Assembly: GCA_023014485.1 (NCBI GenBank)
Contig: JAJOZX010003310.1
Location: 453,697 to 517,696 of the forward strand
DNA from: Bathynomus jamesi
Taxonomy: Eukaryota; Arthropoda; Malacostraca; Isopoda; Cirolanidae
DNA: 64,000 nucleotides
Direction of reading: 5' to 3'
The translations under genes and the position numbers were made by a program. The notes under the pieces were generated by a model. That model worked only from the letters and a program-made list of their open reading frames with translations, ran no database searches and was not told the origin of the DNA. Positions 42,854 to 53,287 of the stretch are shown one piece after another. Position 1 is the first letter of the stretch. Each line of letters begins with the position of its first letter.

Positions 42854-44575
42854 TCATACATATTTGTCCCGAGTTTTCTTGTGAGATCTATGCCTTTTAG
42901 TCTCGAATGTACGCGCTGTTCCTTTTCTTTCATGTAATAATTCTGGAGTATCCCGTTTCAACATCCAGCAGTAATCAGTCATAATGCTGATGTCCCACCT
43001 TCCCTGATATCTGTTCTCCATTTCTTTGATGTCTTGGTGAAACCGTTCTCCTTGTTCTTCGCCGAGTGATCCGAGATTCTCGGGAAGTAATCCAAGTGTG
43101 AATGTAAGAAATGTAATTTTAAACTCATATTTCAACCCAACTCTTTGAACTTATTTAGCATGTTGTTCACAATGTTTTGGTAATTTGGGTCTTTGTTGTT
43201 CCCCAAAAATTTGTTGATAACATCCTTAAAAGCAATCCACGCTTCTTTTTCAAGATTATTCATTTTTCTTTCAAAGTGTTCATCCAAAGTCAGTTTTCTA
43301 ATCTGGGGACCAACGAAAATTCCTTCTTTCAATTTTGCTTCCGAAAGAGTTGGGAATTTAGAATTTACCACACAGATACTTAAAACAATCTCCATCTTCG
43401 TCCAAGGCCTTAACAAATTGCTTCATCAAGCCCAATTTTATGTGAAGCGGAGGTAAAAGGACTTTCTTCGTGTCAACCAAACTTTCACGTTGAATGGTTT
43501 TAGAACCAGGTGTCAGGTTGATTCTGCATGGCCATTCCTTTTTTATCCAGTGCTGAGTTCTTGCTCGGCTATCCCATTCACACAGAAAACATGGAAACTT
43601 CGTATAACTTGGTTGTTGACCTAACAACATACAAATCACTTTTAAGTCTCCACAAAGTAGCCAACCGTGTTCTTTGTATTTAACCTTAGCTAGAAGAAGC
43701 TTAAGATTTTCGTACGTTTCCTTCAAGTGAACCGAATGAGCTACAGGAACGGATGCATACAAGTTACCGTTGTGAAGGAGGCCGCCTTTTAGACTTCTTT
43801 TGGAGGAATCAATGAAAAGTCTCCACTCATTAGGGTCATAGACTGCAGCGCCTAGCTTAAGTATTAGTTCCGAAACATTGTTGCAACATATCAGTGAATT
43901 TTCTTGAGAAAAATATTGGATGAATTCTTTTTCTCGATTTCTGTACCAGTAAAATGACGTCCCGGGAGAAAGCAAGTTCTTTGCATGAAGTCTGGATCCC
44001 AAAATCTCTGAAGAATCCTTCGGGAGACCCAAATCGCTTACCAAATCATTAAGTTCACTTTGTGTAAACAATTGGGGTTCACCAGATGTTTCAGTTTGAA
44101 AACAATCAATATCATCGTTTCCATCGTCATCAGACACCGAATCAGATGACGTTATATCAAGACTATTTGGTTTAGTACGTACAGGTATACCAGGTCCATG
44201 AACAACAGGTCTTATAGCAGACTGAAAGTTTGGATAAGAAATTTCCTTTTTATTTTTAGTATTGTAGCCTTGCACATTACATTAACAAAAATAGTAGTCA
44301 TTGCTGCGATTCCTAGGCTCACGCCAGGCCATTGGAATCCCAAAAGGTAAAGAATTCTTTTTACCTTTACTCCACAGTCTAAGTTGTTCAACACAAACAC
44401 TGCAAACTTTATGTGGAACCCATGATTTGTCTTGATCCCCAAGTTTCATGCCGAAGTACGCATAGTATGCTTTCTTGACGAAGTCTGTAGTATCTCGTCT
44501 TTGTTTTTTCACAGTAAACTTTCCACAAAAATAACAGAAAATGTTTGGGCTATTTACACACCCTCTGGTTGCCAT
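42854..44575 (-). pseudogene. Uncharacterised transposase-like protein, copy 1, broken
   Basis: Begins MATRGCVNSPNIFCYFCGKF at 44575 with paired cysteines (CYFCG, CSVCVEQL), suggesting a zinc-binding N-terminus. Next is LPFGIPMAWREP, an in-frame TAA at 44282-44284, then the main block with LFTQSELNDLVSDLGLPKDS, WYRNREKEF, EWRLFIDSSKRSLK, CGDLKVICMLLG, CFLCEWDSRA and LPPLHIKLGLMKQFVKAL. A repeated TAAATTC near 43373 shifts the frame before EAKLKEGIFVGPQIR. A TGA near 43131 and a one-base loss near 43085 follow before GEEQGERFHQDIKEME. I know this protein type only as a widely distributed uncharacterised family in animal genomes. The spaced acidic residues in FIDSS, CGDLK and GERFH suggest a DDE-type enzyme, but that is inference. 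Confidence 0.6.
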
Positions 44576-45370
44576 AGCGACAAATAAACAAATTTCAAAA
44601 GAGAAATATAGTCACCGCGCACTTTTGAATAATAAAGAACTGTAACCTCACACGCACGAAACAGACTGACTCATCTCGTGGCTTGTCAATCACTTATATA
44701 CTAGCGATGCGTTTCTCGAATGTTCTAGAAGACGCTATGACGTTACTTCTAATCTGGAAGCATTTATTGGCAGTAGTTTTTAATCAAAATTGAAGTGAGT
44801 CAATTTTAATGAAAATTACTTACGTGATGGCGAAAAATGAATATTATTTTCGGAATCATGGTGCAAAAATTACTATATAAGTGATGAAATATTTCGGACA
44901 ACAAAATCATCGCAGGCCTGTGTAATTTGTTAATGGAGGCGTCACCAAATCGCACTCAACAAATTACTTGATTCTCGTTCATGTAATTCTGACATCGATT
45001 ATCGACAAATTTGGTCCATTGAACGGCCGCACTTCTTTGTCCTTTGTACAAGGACAGACCAACACAGAGGTAAATAGACAGACTGAGAAATAGATAAGTA
45101 GATATATAGATGGATGAATGAAAGTGTTTGAAATTCAAATGAAGAAGAATAGGCAACGTTTCAATCAATTTCCCTCGTCCCTCCACTTCGATATGACCCT
45201 GAAATGCAAAAGGTGAATAAATTCGTTTTCTCTTTTGTAACAGGAGGAAATACACGAAGGAAAATCATAATCTATTGCAGCATTATATTATTCTTTTCTC
45301 CCACCGAGATTTATCGTATCGACGTATCGACACCGCAACAACTGTGTCCATTTTTAAGATTTTCTTGGCT
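44576..45370. other. No recognised feature
   Basis: Contains only short frames without identifiable similarity. A short TA run at about 45372-45384 lies just before the Penelope-like fragment. Confidence 0.5.
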
Positions 45371-45431
45371 ATATATATATATATGTGTGAAAAGGAGGAC
45401 CCACACAACAGCAAACATTTTCGTTTATTTT

Positions 45432-45478
45432 TTGTGCTTTAGACGTTTCGACAAATCTTTTGGCATCACCAGTGAATT
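45432..45478 (-). ncRNA. Degenerate hammerhead motif
   Basis: On the minus strand: CTGGTGA (canonical CTGATGA with A to G), stem II GCCAAA-AGA-TTTGTC (five of six pairs), GAAA, stem III AC/GT without loop, then C at the cleavage position. Two deviations suggest loss of function. Confidence 0.5.
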
Positions 45479-45639
45479 ATAAATCTTAAAACCTTAAAAC
45501 AAAAATAAGAATAAATAATTAAAATTTAGAAAACAAACTTTTACTGGTTTGGGAACCAATGATTTAAGTTTTATGTTTTATGAATATAAGATTAGCGCTA
45601 TACTAACATTATTAACAAGAAGTTGCTGAATTTGTTCAG

Positions 45640-46287
45640 ATTACTTTTCATTAAACGAAGAATTTAAATTTTTAAGACAGTACTTTATTAATAATTACTA
45701 CCCTTCTAATCTTTTTGACAACCAATTAAAGAAATTTTTAAATAACACCTTTAATACTAAACTCCCCATAACCACAGTACAAAAAGAAAACAGATATATT
45801 AAATTACCTTTTTATGGTTATTTATCATTACGTATTCGAAATGAAGTATCCAAACTTCTTAAGTCGTTATCCCCAAATAAATTTTACATTCGCCCTCGTC
45901 AACCCACTTAAATTATCAAATTTTGTAAAGTTCAAAGACAAATTCCTCAAAACTGTATGCCCTAATGTTGTTTATAAATACACGTGCGACAGCTGTAAGG
46001 CTGCGTATATCGGCAGTACTCAACTCCAACTGGAGGTATGCCTTTCTCAACATTTGGGCTTATCACTCCGTACCGACCGTCCCCTCAGCAGCCCACCACA
46101 ATCCGCAATTAGAAACCATAGAAATGAAAACAACCATCCCCTTCACAAAACTCAGTTCGAAATTCTAACAAGAACCAATAACCTTACAGAACTCCGAATT
46201 TTAGAATCTTTGTACATCTACAGTATAGAAACAAACCCTCCATTAACAACAATAGTTCATCTTACAAATTACAGCTCTTCTAACTAA
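45640..46287 (+). pseudogene. Penelope-like RT C-terminus with GIY-YIG endonuclease
   Basis: Before 45900 the frame reads RQYFINNYYPSNLFDNQLKK and LPFYGYLSLRIRNEV. After a frame change, KYTCDSCKAAYIGSTQLQLE gives the CxxC and YIG parts of the nuclease, then SAIRNHRNENNHPLH and LRILESLYIY (the Glu region). The stop is at 46285-46287. The RT core is absent. Confidence 0.78.
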
Positions 46288-46484
46288 CCAACCAACCTAC
46301 TTTCATAGATATATCGTACCTTCCAATAACTGACCATACAGTTTTCTTTCAGTATCTGCCGAATATGGTGGTTGACGTAATCATTGTGTATTTACCAGTT
46401 GAGGTAATTTTAATTTAATTTAATTTTAATGATTTTAATTTTCTTTTGTATTGATGTAATTTTAATTATTTATTCTTATTTTTG

Positions 46485-47662
46485 TCTTGGCCGGGATTCA
46501 TCTATGGCTTGATTTACTTGTTCCTGTAGAAGCTCTTCCCGTTTTTGAATGATGATCTCGCGTAAATGAGCGACACCTTTTATCCTAGTTGTGTAGACTC
46601 GCTCTGCTAAGTTCTCCCATATTCCGGTCAAGAATAAAAAAAGTTATTGAAATGGAAGGAAAGCATTTCGAAAATTTTTTTTTAATAATTTCGGGTAAAT
46701 TTTACGCTAAAAATTATTTTTATAAAAAAATATTAAAAGTTTAATAATTTTTGCATGTTAAGTAGAAAAATCACACTCTTTCGTTAAATGTTGATAGAAT
46801 TTGAATTATTTAATATTTTAGTCTGAAAACTTGTTTGCATATAGATAAATACACATGTTTTATTGTGTAGAAGTTTTATTAAAATTAAACGAAAAATGTT
46901 GATTTTATAGCCTTTTAAAAATGTACCATTTTTTATGAAACCCGGAAATTTGTACACTAACATTTGTACGACGGAAATTTATACGCCAGCATTTGTACGC
47001 CAGAACGTTTATACGACTGGAAATTTATACGCCAAGCATTTGTACGACAGTAATTTATACGTTATACGCAAGAAATTCATGATCAGTTAATAAAATTGAA
47101 TTTGAAACTAGGTAAGTTAAAATACAAATTATCACAAATTATGAAATTACATATTACAATAATTAAATGTATAATTGAAACTAGATTTCAGCTTATCAAT
47201 TTAAGAGAAAATGTAACTAGCGATATACAGAACGAATGTCATTTAAAAAATCGGAGAACAAATCTTGCGAGTTTTTTCTCATTAATCTCCAGACCTAACC
47301 TAACCTAACCACCTGTACCTATTCAATAACCATTTACCTACCTGTTAATCCTTTAATGCGCTGTGATACATGATAAAATTTAAAATTCTTCAAATTGAAA
47401 TTATTTTCAAAGTATTTAAATAATGTTTACTTTTATTTATTTATTTATTTTTTTTGCACCTGTGCTTATGTTTATTTAAAAAATGAAGTCACGGTTATTA
47501 TCATAGGTAGATCGCATACTTAAGTCAAAAAAGTCCGGTAGAGCGCATACTTAAATTATCGTCGTAGAAATGTCAGTCGTATAAATTTCCAGTCGTATAA
47601 ATGTTCTGGCGTACAAATGTTGACGTACAAATTTCCGCACACGAATTTTTATGGCACACCCG
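46485..47662. mobile_element. Mariner MITE copy 2, interrupted by a foldback element
   Basis: 46620-46937 is the right arm of the same MITE as 10002-10750, and 47654-47662 is the terminal GCACACCC. The internal transposase remnant (46490-46620) lies in the opposite orientation relative to the arm compared with copy 1. It reads, on the minus strand, ENLAERVYTTRIKGVAHLRE. The left arm is missing. Confidence 0.7.
46938..47645. mobile_element. 708-bp element with ATTTGTACG/AATTTATACG repeats
   Basis: TTTTTATG on both sides (46930-46937 and 47646-47653) gives an 8-bp duplication. The ends share CGGAAATTTGTAC as inverted repeats. The first 110 bp and last 110 bp alternate CATTTGTACGMC and AAATTTATACG units in inverted orientation. 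The interior (47060-47540) is AT-rich and non-coding. Superfamily unknown. Confidence 0.7.
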
Positions 47663-47676
47663 TTATATATAGTATA

Positions 47677-47967
47677 TGTTGGGGTAAATGTGATAAATTG
47701 GTAATTATGCATAATTACCGGTAAATATGCATAATTGAAAATATCATGACTTAACCTAACCAATTGTCAAGGGCGTACAGTTGATCTATTATTAATTATA
47801 ACATTCAATTCAATTGACCTAACAGGGCATTCAAGGTTAGGTCAATTGAATGCCCGGTTAGGTCAACTGTACGCCCTTGACAATTGGTTAGGTTAAATCG
47901 TGATATTTTCAATTATGCATATTTACCGGTAATTATGCATAATTACCAATTTATCACATTTACCCCA

Positions 47968-47970
<3 letters not shown>
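47677..47970. mobile_element. 294-bp palindrome with TGTTGGGGTAAATG ends and the shared core
   Basis: The arms TGTTGGGGTAAATGTGATAA and its complement run about 55 bp, including AATTATGCATAATTACCGG. Then come GAAAATATCATGACTTAACC and CAAGGGCGTACAGTTGA in facing copies. No clear 8-bp duplication, although TA lies outside each end. Confidence 0.75.

Positions 47971-47977
<7 letters not shown>

Positions 47978-48014
<37 letters not shown>
47978..48014. repeat. TA microsatellite
   Basis: TA run hosting the mariner insertion. Confidence 0.95.
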
Positions 48015-48017
<3 letters not shown>

Positions 48018-48917
48018 GGCGTCCCAAAAAAATGTATACACACTTTAAATAATTATAAAGGCAGTGTTTATTAAAATACATTTCATTTTCAAAATGTAAT
48101 AGAATCTACAGACATTATTTAATTGTTTTGTCAACGCCTGTTTTCAAACTGACGTCCGTTCTGGTCCAGGCACTGCTGATAACGCGAAGCAATGGAATCG
48201 CAAACATCAGGAAACATTTCGTTTGGTATTTGTGTGCATTCTCGTTCAATGGCTGCTCTCAATTCAGCGACTGTTGCAGGTTTTATAGCATAGACTTTGT
48301 CTTTTAAGTATCCCCATAAAAAAAAGTCTAGTGGTGTGAGGTCTGGTGAACGCGGAGGGTATTCTACGAAACCCCTTCGTCCAATCCACATCCACATCGT
48401 GCCAAGTACCACTCGCAATACTCCACTCTTCGGTCCGGATCATCTTCATTAATAGCATGGACTAATCTTGGAATGTAACTTTTCCATTGACAGCGCTTCA
48501 AAATGCGTTGGACAGACGATTCTGAAATTCCTACCTCACGACTCGCTTGCCGCACAGATTTTCTTGGACTTTGGTGATACGTTTCCAGTACTCTTTCTTG
48601 CTTTGTCGGGCTTGTCGATGTCCGTGGTCTTCCGGAACGCTTCTTGTGGACATTCTGAACAGTTCCATCGGCTTCAAACTTATCTCTAATTCGAGTGATG
48701 GTAAGTCGCGTTGGTGGATCTGTTTGAAACTCCCTCCTAAACTGTCTTTGCACTTCAACTGCGTTTTCACACTTCCAGTAGCATTTTAGAATGAATTTCC
48801 TTTGTTCAAAGCTTAGTCTGACTGCCATTATTAATTCTAATGGGTTTAACTTGGAAAGAAAGAAACATCAATTGAGCTATCAGCTGTTAAAGTGTGTATA
48901 CATTTTTTTGGGACGCC

Positions 48918-48920
<3 letters not shown>
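48015..48920 (-). mobile_element. 906-bp mariner element, internally deleted
   Basis: Perfect inverted ends: CAGGGCGTCCCAAAAAAATG on the left, complement on the right, continuing to CACACTTTAA. TA on both sides inside a TA microsatellite. Full mariners are about 1.3 kb, so about 0.4 kb of coding is missing. Confidence 0.93.
48131..48828 (-). pseudogene. Mariner transposase, central deletion
   Basis: N-terminus [20 protein letters not shown] with the first helix-turn-helix, then [20 protein letters not shown] and [14 protein letters not shown] (second helix-turn-helix). The frame then joins [13 protein letters not shown] to a second frame carrying [20 protein letters not shown] and DFFLWGYLKDKVY and ending NGRQFENRR. 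The segment with the first and second catalytic Asp is deleted. Confidence 0.85.

Positions 48921-48960
<40 letters not shown>
48921..48960. repeat. TA microsatellite
   Basis: Continuation of the run interrupted by the mariner. Confidence 0.95.
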
Positions 48961-48963
<3 letters not shown>

Positions 48964-49079
48964 AGTATAAGTAAATAAAACACGCAAAGCATTTTTTTAT
49001 TGAAATGTGTATATCGCTATGTCCCAATGTCTCCCTACGGAGTCATCAAGTTAAAAGTCTCGTCAGCATTAATTAATTA

Positions 49080-49290
49080 AGGAGAGCACGCAGCACCAGA
49101 CTTTCAACACTTTCTCATTCCTTTTCTCTCCAACTTTCTAACGCAGGAGTTAATCGGTATTTTCAATCTTTCATCTACTCAACCGGTCAACTCTGGAACA
49201 ATCTTCCTTTGTCCCCCTTTCCTCCTGTCTGTGATCTCCCATCTTTCAAACGCAGTGTCTAGGCATCTAGAAAATCCCGGACCTTGATTT
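49080..49290 (+). pseudogene. LINE 3' end fragment
   Basis: Reads SFIYSTGQLWNNLPLSPF and DLPSFKRSVSRHLE in one frame, the C-terminal signature of a CR1/Rex-type LINE. Nothing upstream of it is recognised. Confidence 0.6.
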
Positions 49291-49388
49291 TGGCTCTCTT
49301 CTTCTTCTATAGTTAGGGGGGGGGGGCGCTTTGGCAGGCATTCACCCTTGGCCCCCTCCTTCCTGCATAAAAAAATGTGTAAATATGA

Positions 49389-51039
49389 TGTTGTGACGGT
49401 CAATTTGTATGCGAAAATCTCATATGAAAATGTAAATAAAAAGGGTAGAAAGAAAGAGTGAAGTGATTTTGAAATCGATTTAATTTCGCGTGAAAATTTA
49501 AATAATTTAAAATGAACACCGACCAAAGTAAAGAGTAAGGCTGAGTGTGTAATCAAAGAAGAGAACTTATTGTTTGACAGTCTTGGGTAGATTTATGGTA
49601 GAAGTGCAAACGGAAAATATAGCTTAACAAGGGTCCGTTTCATTTTCAACCTTATAAAGTGTCGGGTTTGTTTATTCGTGGTTTAGTCGGAGGAAGACCC
49701 TAGAGCGAAAATTTAAAATTTTTGTTTAAAATTTTCAAATTTTCAAATTGTAATGTGAAAATTTCTTTAAGAAAGGCGGAGCGTAGAATTTAACGAAGTT
49801 GAGATTAGAGCCAATAGAAGATCAGTAATTTTTGTACGAATGGTGTCATGTAGTGAAAATGGTTTTGATAGGCCCTTTAGACACCAAAGAGAGGAGTTTT
49901 TGTAATCCTGAGGTGTAACTTAGAGTTTCAAATCAGTTGGTAGTCGTCCTCCTCGAAATTAACTGTGGCTAAATAAATTCTATTAGACTTGTGTTGTAAG
50001 AAAAATCTAGAAGTCTCATGATCGTAATTAAGAACTTGTATTGCATTTCATTCATTTACGCGAAACTTGTGTATAAGAATTTCATTGTTAGCGATCGGAA
50101 AACGAGAACTTAGGTAGAAGATCTGAACCACTGTTAGTTAACGGACCAAGAATTTTGTGTATTTTCAATTAATTTAATTTGGTTCAACTTAAATGTTAAA
50201 CAATATAAATGGTCTGTGCCCTAGTCTGCATGACCCGTCGATTGGCTGGCAAAGGGAGCCACTGTAATTGACAGATTTTCGCGTAGTTGTATGCGAGCGA
50301 TAAGTCTACGGTCTTTACGTAGAACAATTGAGAGTAACGGTATACCTCCATCGTAAGTAACCCATCTCTTCAATTCTCTTGGTCGATTTTGACCACTTCA
50401 TTTCTCGTTATTTGTTTTGTTGCACTAAAATATAAAGCCCATCTATATAAATGACTAAAATTCAGATATCTGTGAACTTTTTCTTTGGATTTATAAATGA
50501 ATTGTATTTCACAGAAAATTGGTAAATTTAAAGAATTTAAATTCAGATAACTGTGAACTTTGTCTTTGAATTTAAATTTGGATTGCATTTTATGAAAATT
50601 GATAAATTTACTTCAGAATAAATTTCCTAAATTCATGTACTGTTTCGAGTGACATTTAATAAACTTTATAAGAGGGCGTGTGTTGTTTTAGATATCTTGC
50701 AATAGGCCTCTTTTGTAAGCTGAGGGTTAATTAACATTAAAAGTCTGAAATTCACAGTAGGCTTCTGGAAAGCCGAAGGAACTTACGCCTATCAATTTAA
50801 AGGGCCATCCGAGTGGATAGGCCGCGTGATCCTGAACGAAAAGAAGAAATAATATGAAATAGAATTAAAGGGTAGCGCCCAACTTAAAGGGTGTCAGTGA
50901 AGTGAATTAACATAATTAAAAGGGTGTCCACTGTCCAGCACCATAAATAAATAAACGGGTTGGGCACTACGCAAATGGTGTCAGAAGTTGCAAAAGAAAG
51001 AAAGGTGCGCACACCTAAGTAAAAGAGTTGCGCACAACA
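49389..51039 (+). repeat. 5' LTR of Ty3/gypsy element
   Basis: 1651 bp beginning TGTTGTGACGGTCAATTTG and ending GTTGCGCACAACA. The partner at 56724-58384 has the same sequence with scattered substitutions and small indels. Near its 3' end the phrase GTGTCAGAAGTTGC and related GGGTGTCA motifs repeat. No matching target duplication was found outside the two LTRs (TATGA against ATATA). Confidence 0.93.
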
Positions 51040-51065
51040 TAAATGGCGTCACAGAAGTGGGATCC
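51040..51065 (+). promoter_or_regulatory. Primer-binding-like site
   Basis: Directly after the LTR: AAATGGCGTCACAGAAGTGG. TGGCGTC-type sequence after CA is usual for gypsy primer sites. The priming tRNA is not determined. Confidence 0.55.
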
Positions 51066-51111
51066 TATTGCAAGGTAGTGGTAGCAAGAGAGTAACTTTT
51101 TTTAAAAATAA

Positions 51112-51370
51112 ATTTGCGTGACAATAAAACACTAACGTAGAAATATTGGGAACAGTGATTTGTCAAAATAAACTTTGGTACAGAATAAAACACTAACGTA
51201 GAAATATTGGGAACAGTGGTTCGTTAAAATAAACTTTAGTACAGAGTAAAACATTAACGTAGCAGTATTTGGAACAGTAATTCGTTAAAATAAATTTGCT
51301 TGACAGTAAAGCACTAACGTAGAAAGTATTTGGAACAGTAATTCGTTGAAATAATTTGGAACAGTAAAAA
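51112..51370 (+). repeat. Tandem repeat in gypsy leader, about 65-bp unit
   Basis: About four imperfect units, each containing AAAACACTAACGTAGAAATA (or a close variant), then GGAACAGT and TCGTTAAAATAAA. Located between primer site and gag. Confidence 0.85.
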
Positions 51371-51435
51371 GTGTCGCTAACAGTGATTACAGTGTTAAAC
51401 GTTTTTAAAAAAAAATTAAACAAATAAGCTTCGCA

Positions 51436-52556
51436 ATGTCGGTAAAGAGCGTAGATATAATGAATGAAGAAGACAGTGCAAATGACATTAGTGATTCCGA
51501 ACCAATGAACTTAAAGGAAATGAGTACAGAAAGTTTACGGAATTTAAAGAAGAAAAAGTTTTTCAAAACGAATCGGTTATTAAAGGAATGCACAGAAGTA
51601 GAAGAAGAATTAAACCTGAGGGAGTTAAAGCCGAAGGATCATACGACGGACATTCCGCAACTGGAGTATGGGGACAACCTTGCATTGGGGGTCCGTCCCA
51701 AGAAAAGCGACTTCCCTCCACTGCAGAAGAAGGGGAACTTTCGACGCAGGAACTTCATTCACTTCTTATCTTGAATTTCCCAAAGGTAGGAAGGAGTCCG
51801 GAGCAAACAACTTTTGGACACACAAGGGAAAGAAGTTCGCCGAAGTTTATGGGCGAACGGGCACAGGAGAACCCAGGAACCAGCCCAAACGCCGTCAGGA
51901 AGGAACAAGGTGAGACACTCAACATAATTGCCACAAGAATATTAAGTGCAGGTAATGCCTTGGTTCAGGCTAATCCGATAAGGAGACATATTAAAGATGG
52001 CATACTTGAGGACGCGTTGAAGACCGTTTTGCCGGAGTATGCTTGTAATTGCATCAAGGGAACAGCCCGTCGGGAATATTGGATGGAATCAATCAAGTTT
52101 TCGGTAAACAACCCAAGCTTAGGACTAAGAGATGAAGAGGTCCTAAGAGAAGAAACGCCACAAGATAGAAGCCGAAAACTGCAGAAACTGAAAAATCCTC
52201 CGAAATCCTGGGACTACAACTCACGACACCCAGAAGAAAGAACAGCCACGAAGGACAACATCAAGGATGTGGAGGTGAACGACGGAGACAAGTCCAGCAA
52301 GAGAGGAGAGCCCAGAAGGAAGAACTGTGACACTGGTCACAGGAGGAATAACACAACTCAAGAATGTGACTACAACCCCATGGGAAATCAGAAGAGAAAA
52401 CAAACCAAGTCAAATGAAGACAGCGACTCCAAAGAGGAAACAATGGAAGAAAGTGGCCGGAGCCAGTGCAAGATTTGTCAGCAAATGCGAAATTGGGAAG
52501 AGGCGTGCCCTCGAGCAAACCTTCTGCAGGACTGGAAGGAGAAGCCTCCCGAATAG
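51436..52556 (+). pseudogene. Gypsy gag, frame-shifted
   Basis: ATG at 51436 (MSVKSVDIMNEEDSANDISD). A frame change near 51600-51775 moves reading to the frame with IRRHIKDGILEDALKTVLPE and NCIKGTARREYW (capsid-like), then a basic acidic-rich tail. The tail has CDTGHRRNNTTQEC and CKICQQMRNWEEAC, reminiscent of CCHC zinc knuckles but imperfect. Gag would package element RNA. Confidence 0.65.
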
Positions 52557-52700
52557 CTTCAGAGGAAGTAGCGGCGAGTCGTCGGCTAGGACTTATCACC
52601 CTACCAGTATTCGTCGTTCAACAAGCTTTCACCGCGCTGGTCGATGGTGGAGCTTCCGTCACATTGACATAAGCTGTGCACAAGAACATCGGGAGCCTTC
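52557..52700 (+). pseudogene. Gypsy aspartic protease remnant
   Basis: ALVDGGASVTLT corresponds to the LVDTGAS active site with Gly replacing the Thr/Ser next to the catalytic Asp. A stop follows at once (52670-52672) in this frame. The substituted residue and the stop suggest it does not function. Confidence 0.65.
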
Positions 52701-53287
52701 TTAGGACAGTTGCCAACTTCTCAGTACACAGTTGCACCACTCATGTAAGGGGAGTAGAAGTAAGTTTGACTCTGGGAAGGGGGGTGGAAGAATTCTTTTG
52801 TGTCTGTATAATTCCAGAGGCTCAGCAAGACTTGCCCAAAGGCGTGTTGTTTCGGAGGATATGAAGACGAAACAAAGGTAACTTTGAAGAGGAAAAGAGT
52901 CGTCACTCTGAACGAAGAGGTAAACAGACCAGGAATGGGAGCAGACAAGATAAAGAAGACCAGATAGACCACCGGAAGAGGACAGTCACGTTGAATGAAA
53001 CAGTAACCATAAAAGGAAAGGGAGTAGACAGTGAAGATAGTGCGAGGGTAACTGATAGAGGCAATCCCGCACGAAGAACAAAGGGTGGCCGCCGTGATTC
53101 TGACGAGGGAAGTCAGAATGAAACCCGGGGACGTAGTTCCCTTGGACGTCTATTCTCCGCTGCACGGGATGTGCGGTGAGGCTCGGGGAAATTTAAAAAT
53201 GTTACCGAACAGGATCCCGAAGGGGAAGATAAGGTTACTAATGGTCAATCAAGGTGACGAGGAATACCTTGACACAAAAGAGACGTC

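Larger units (their letters stand above)
45385..46290 (+). mobile_element. Second Penelope-like element, 5'-truncated
   Basis: Begins with a minus-strand hammerhead-like motif and continues with RT C-terminus and GIY-YIG coding (45640-46287). It is a different family from the one at 7.7 kb. Confidence 0.75.
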
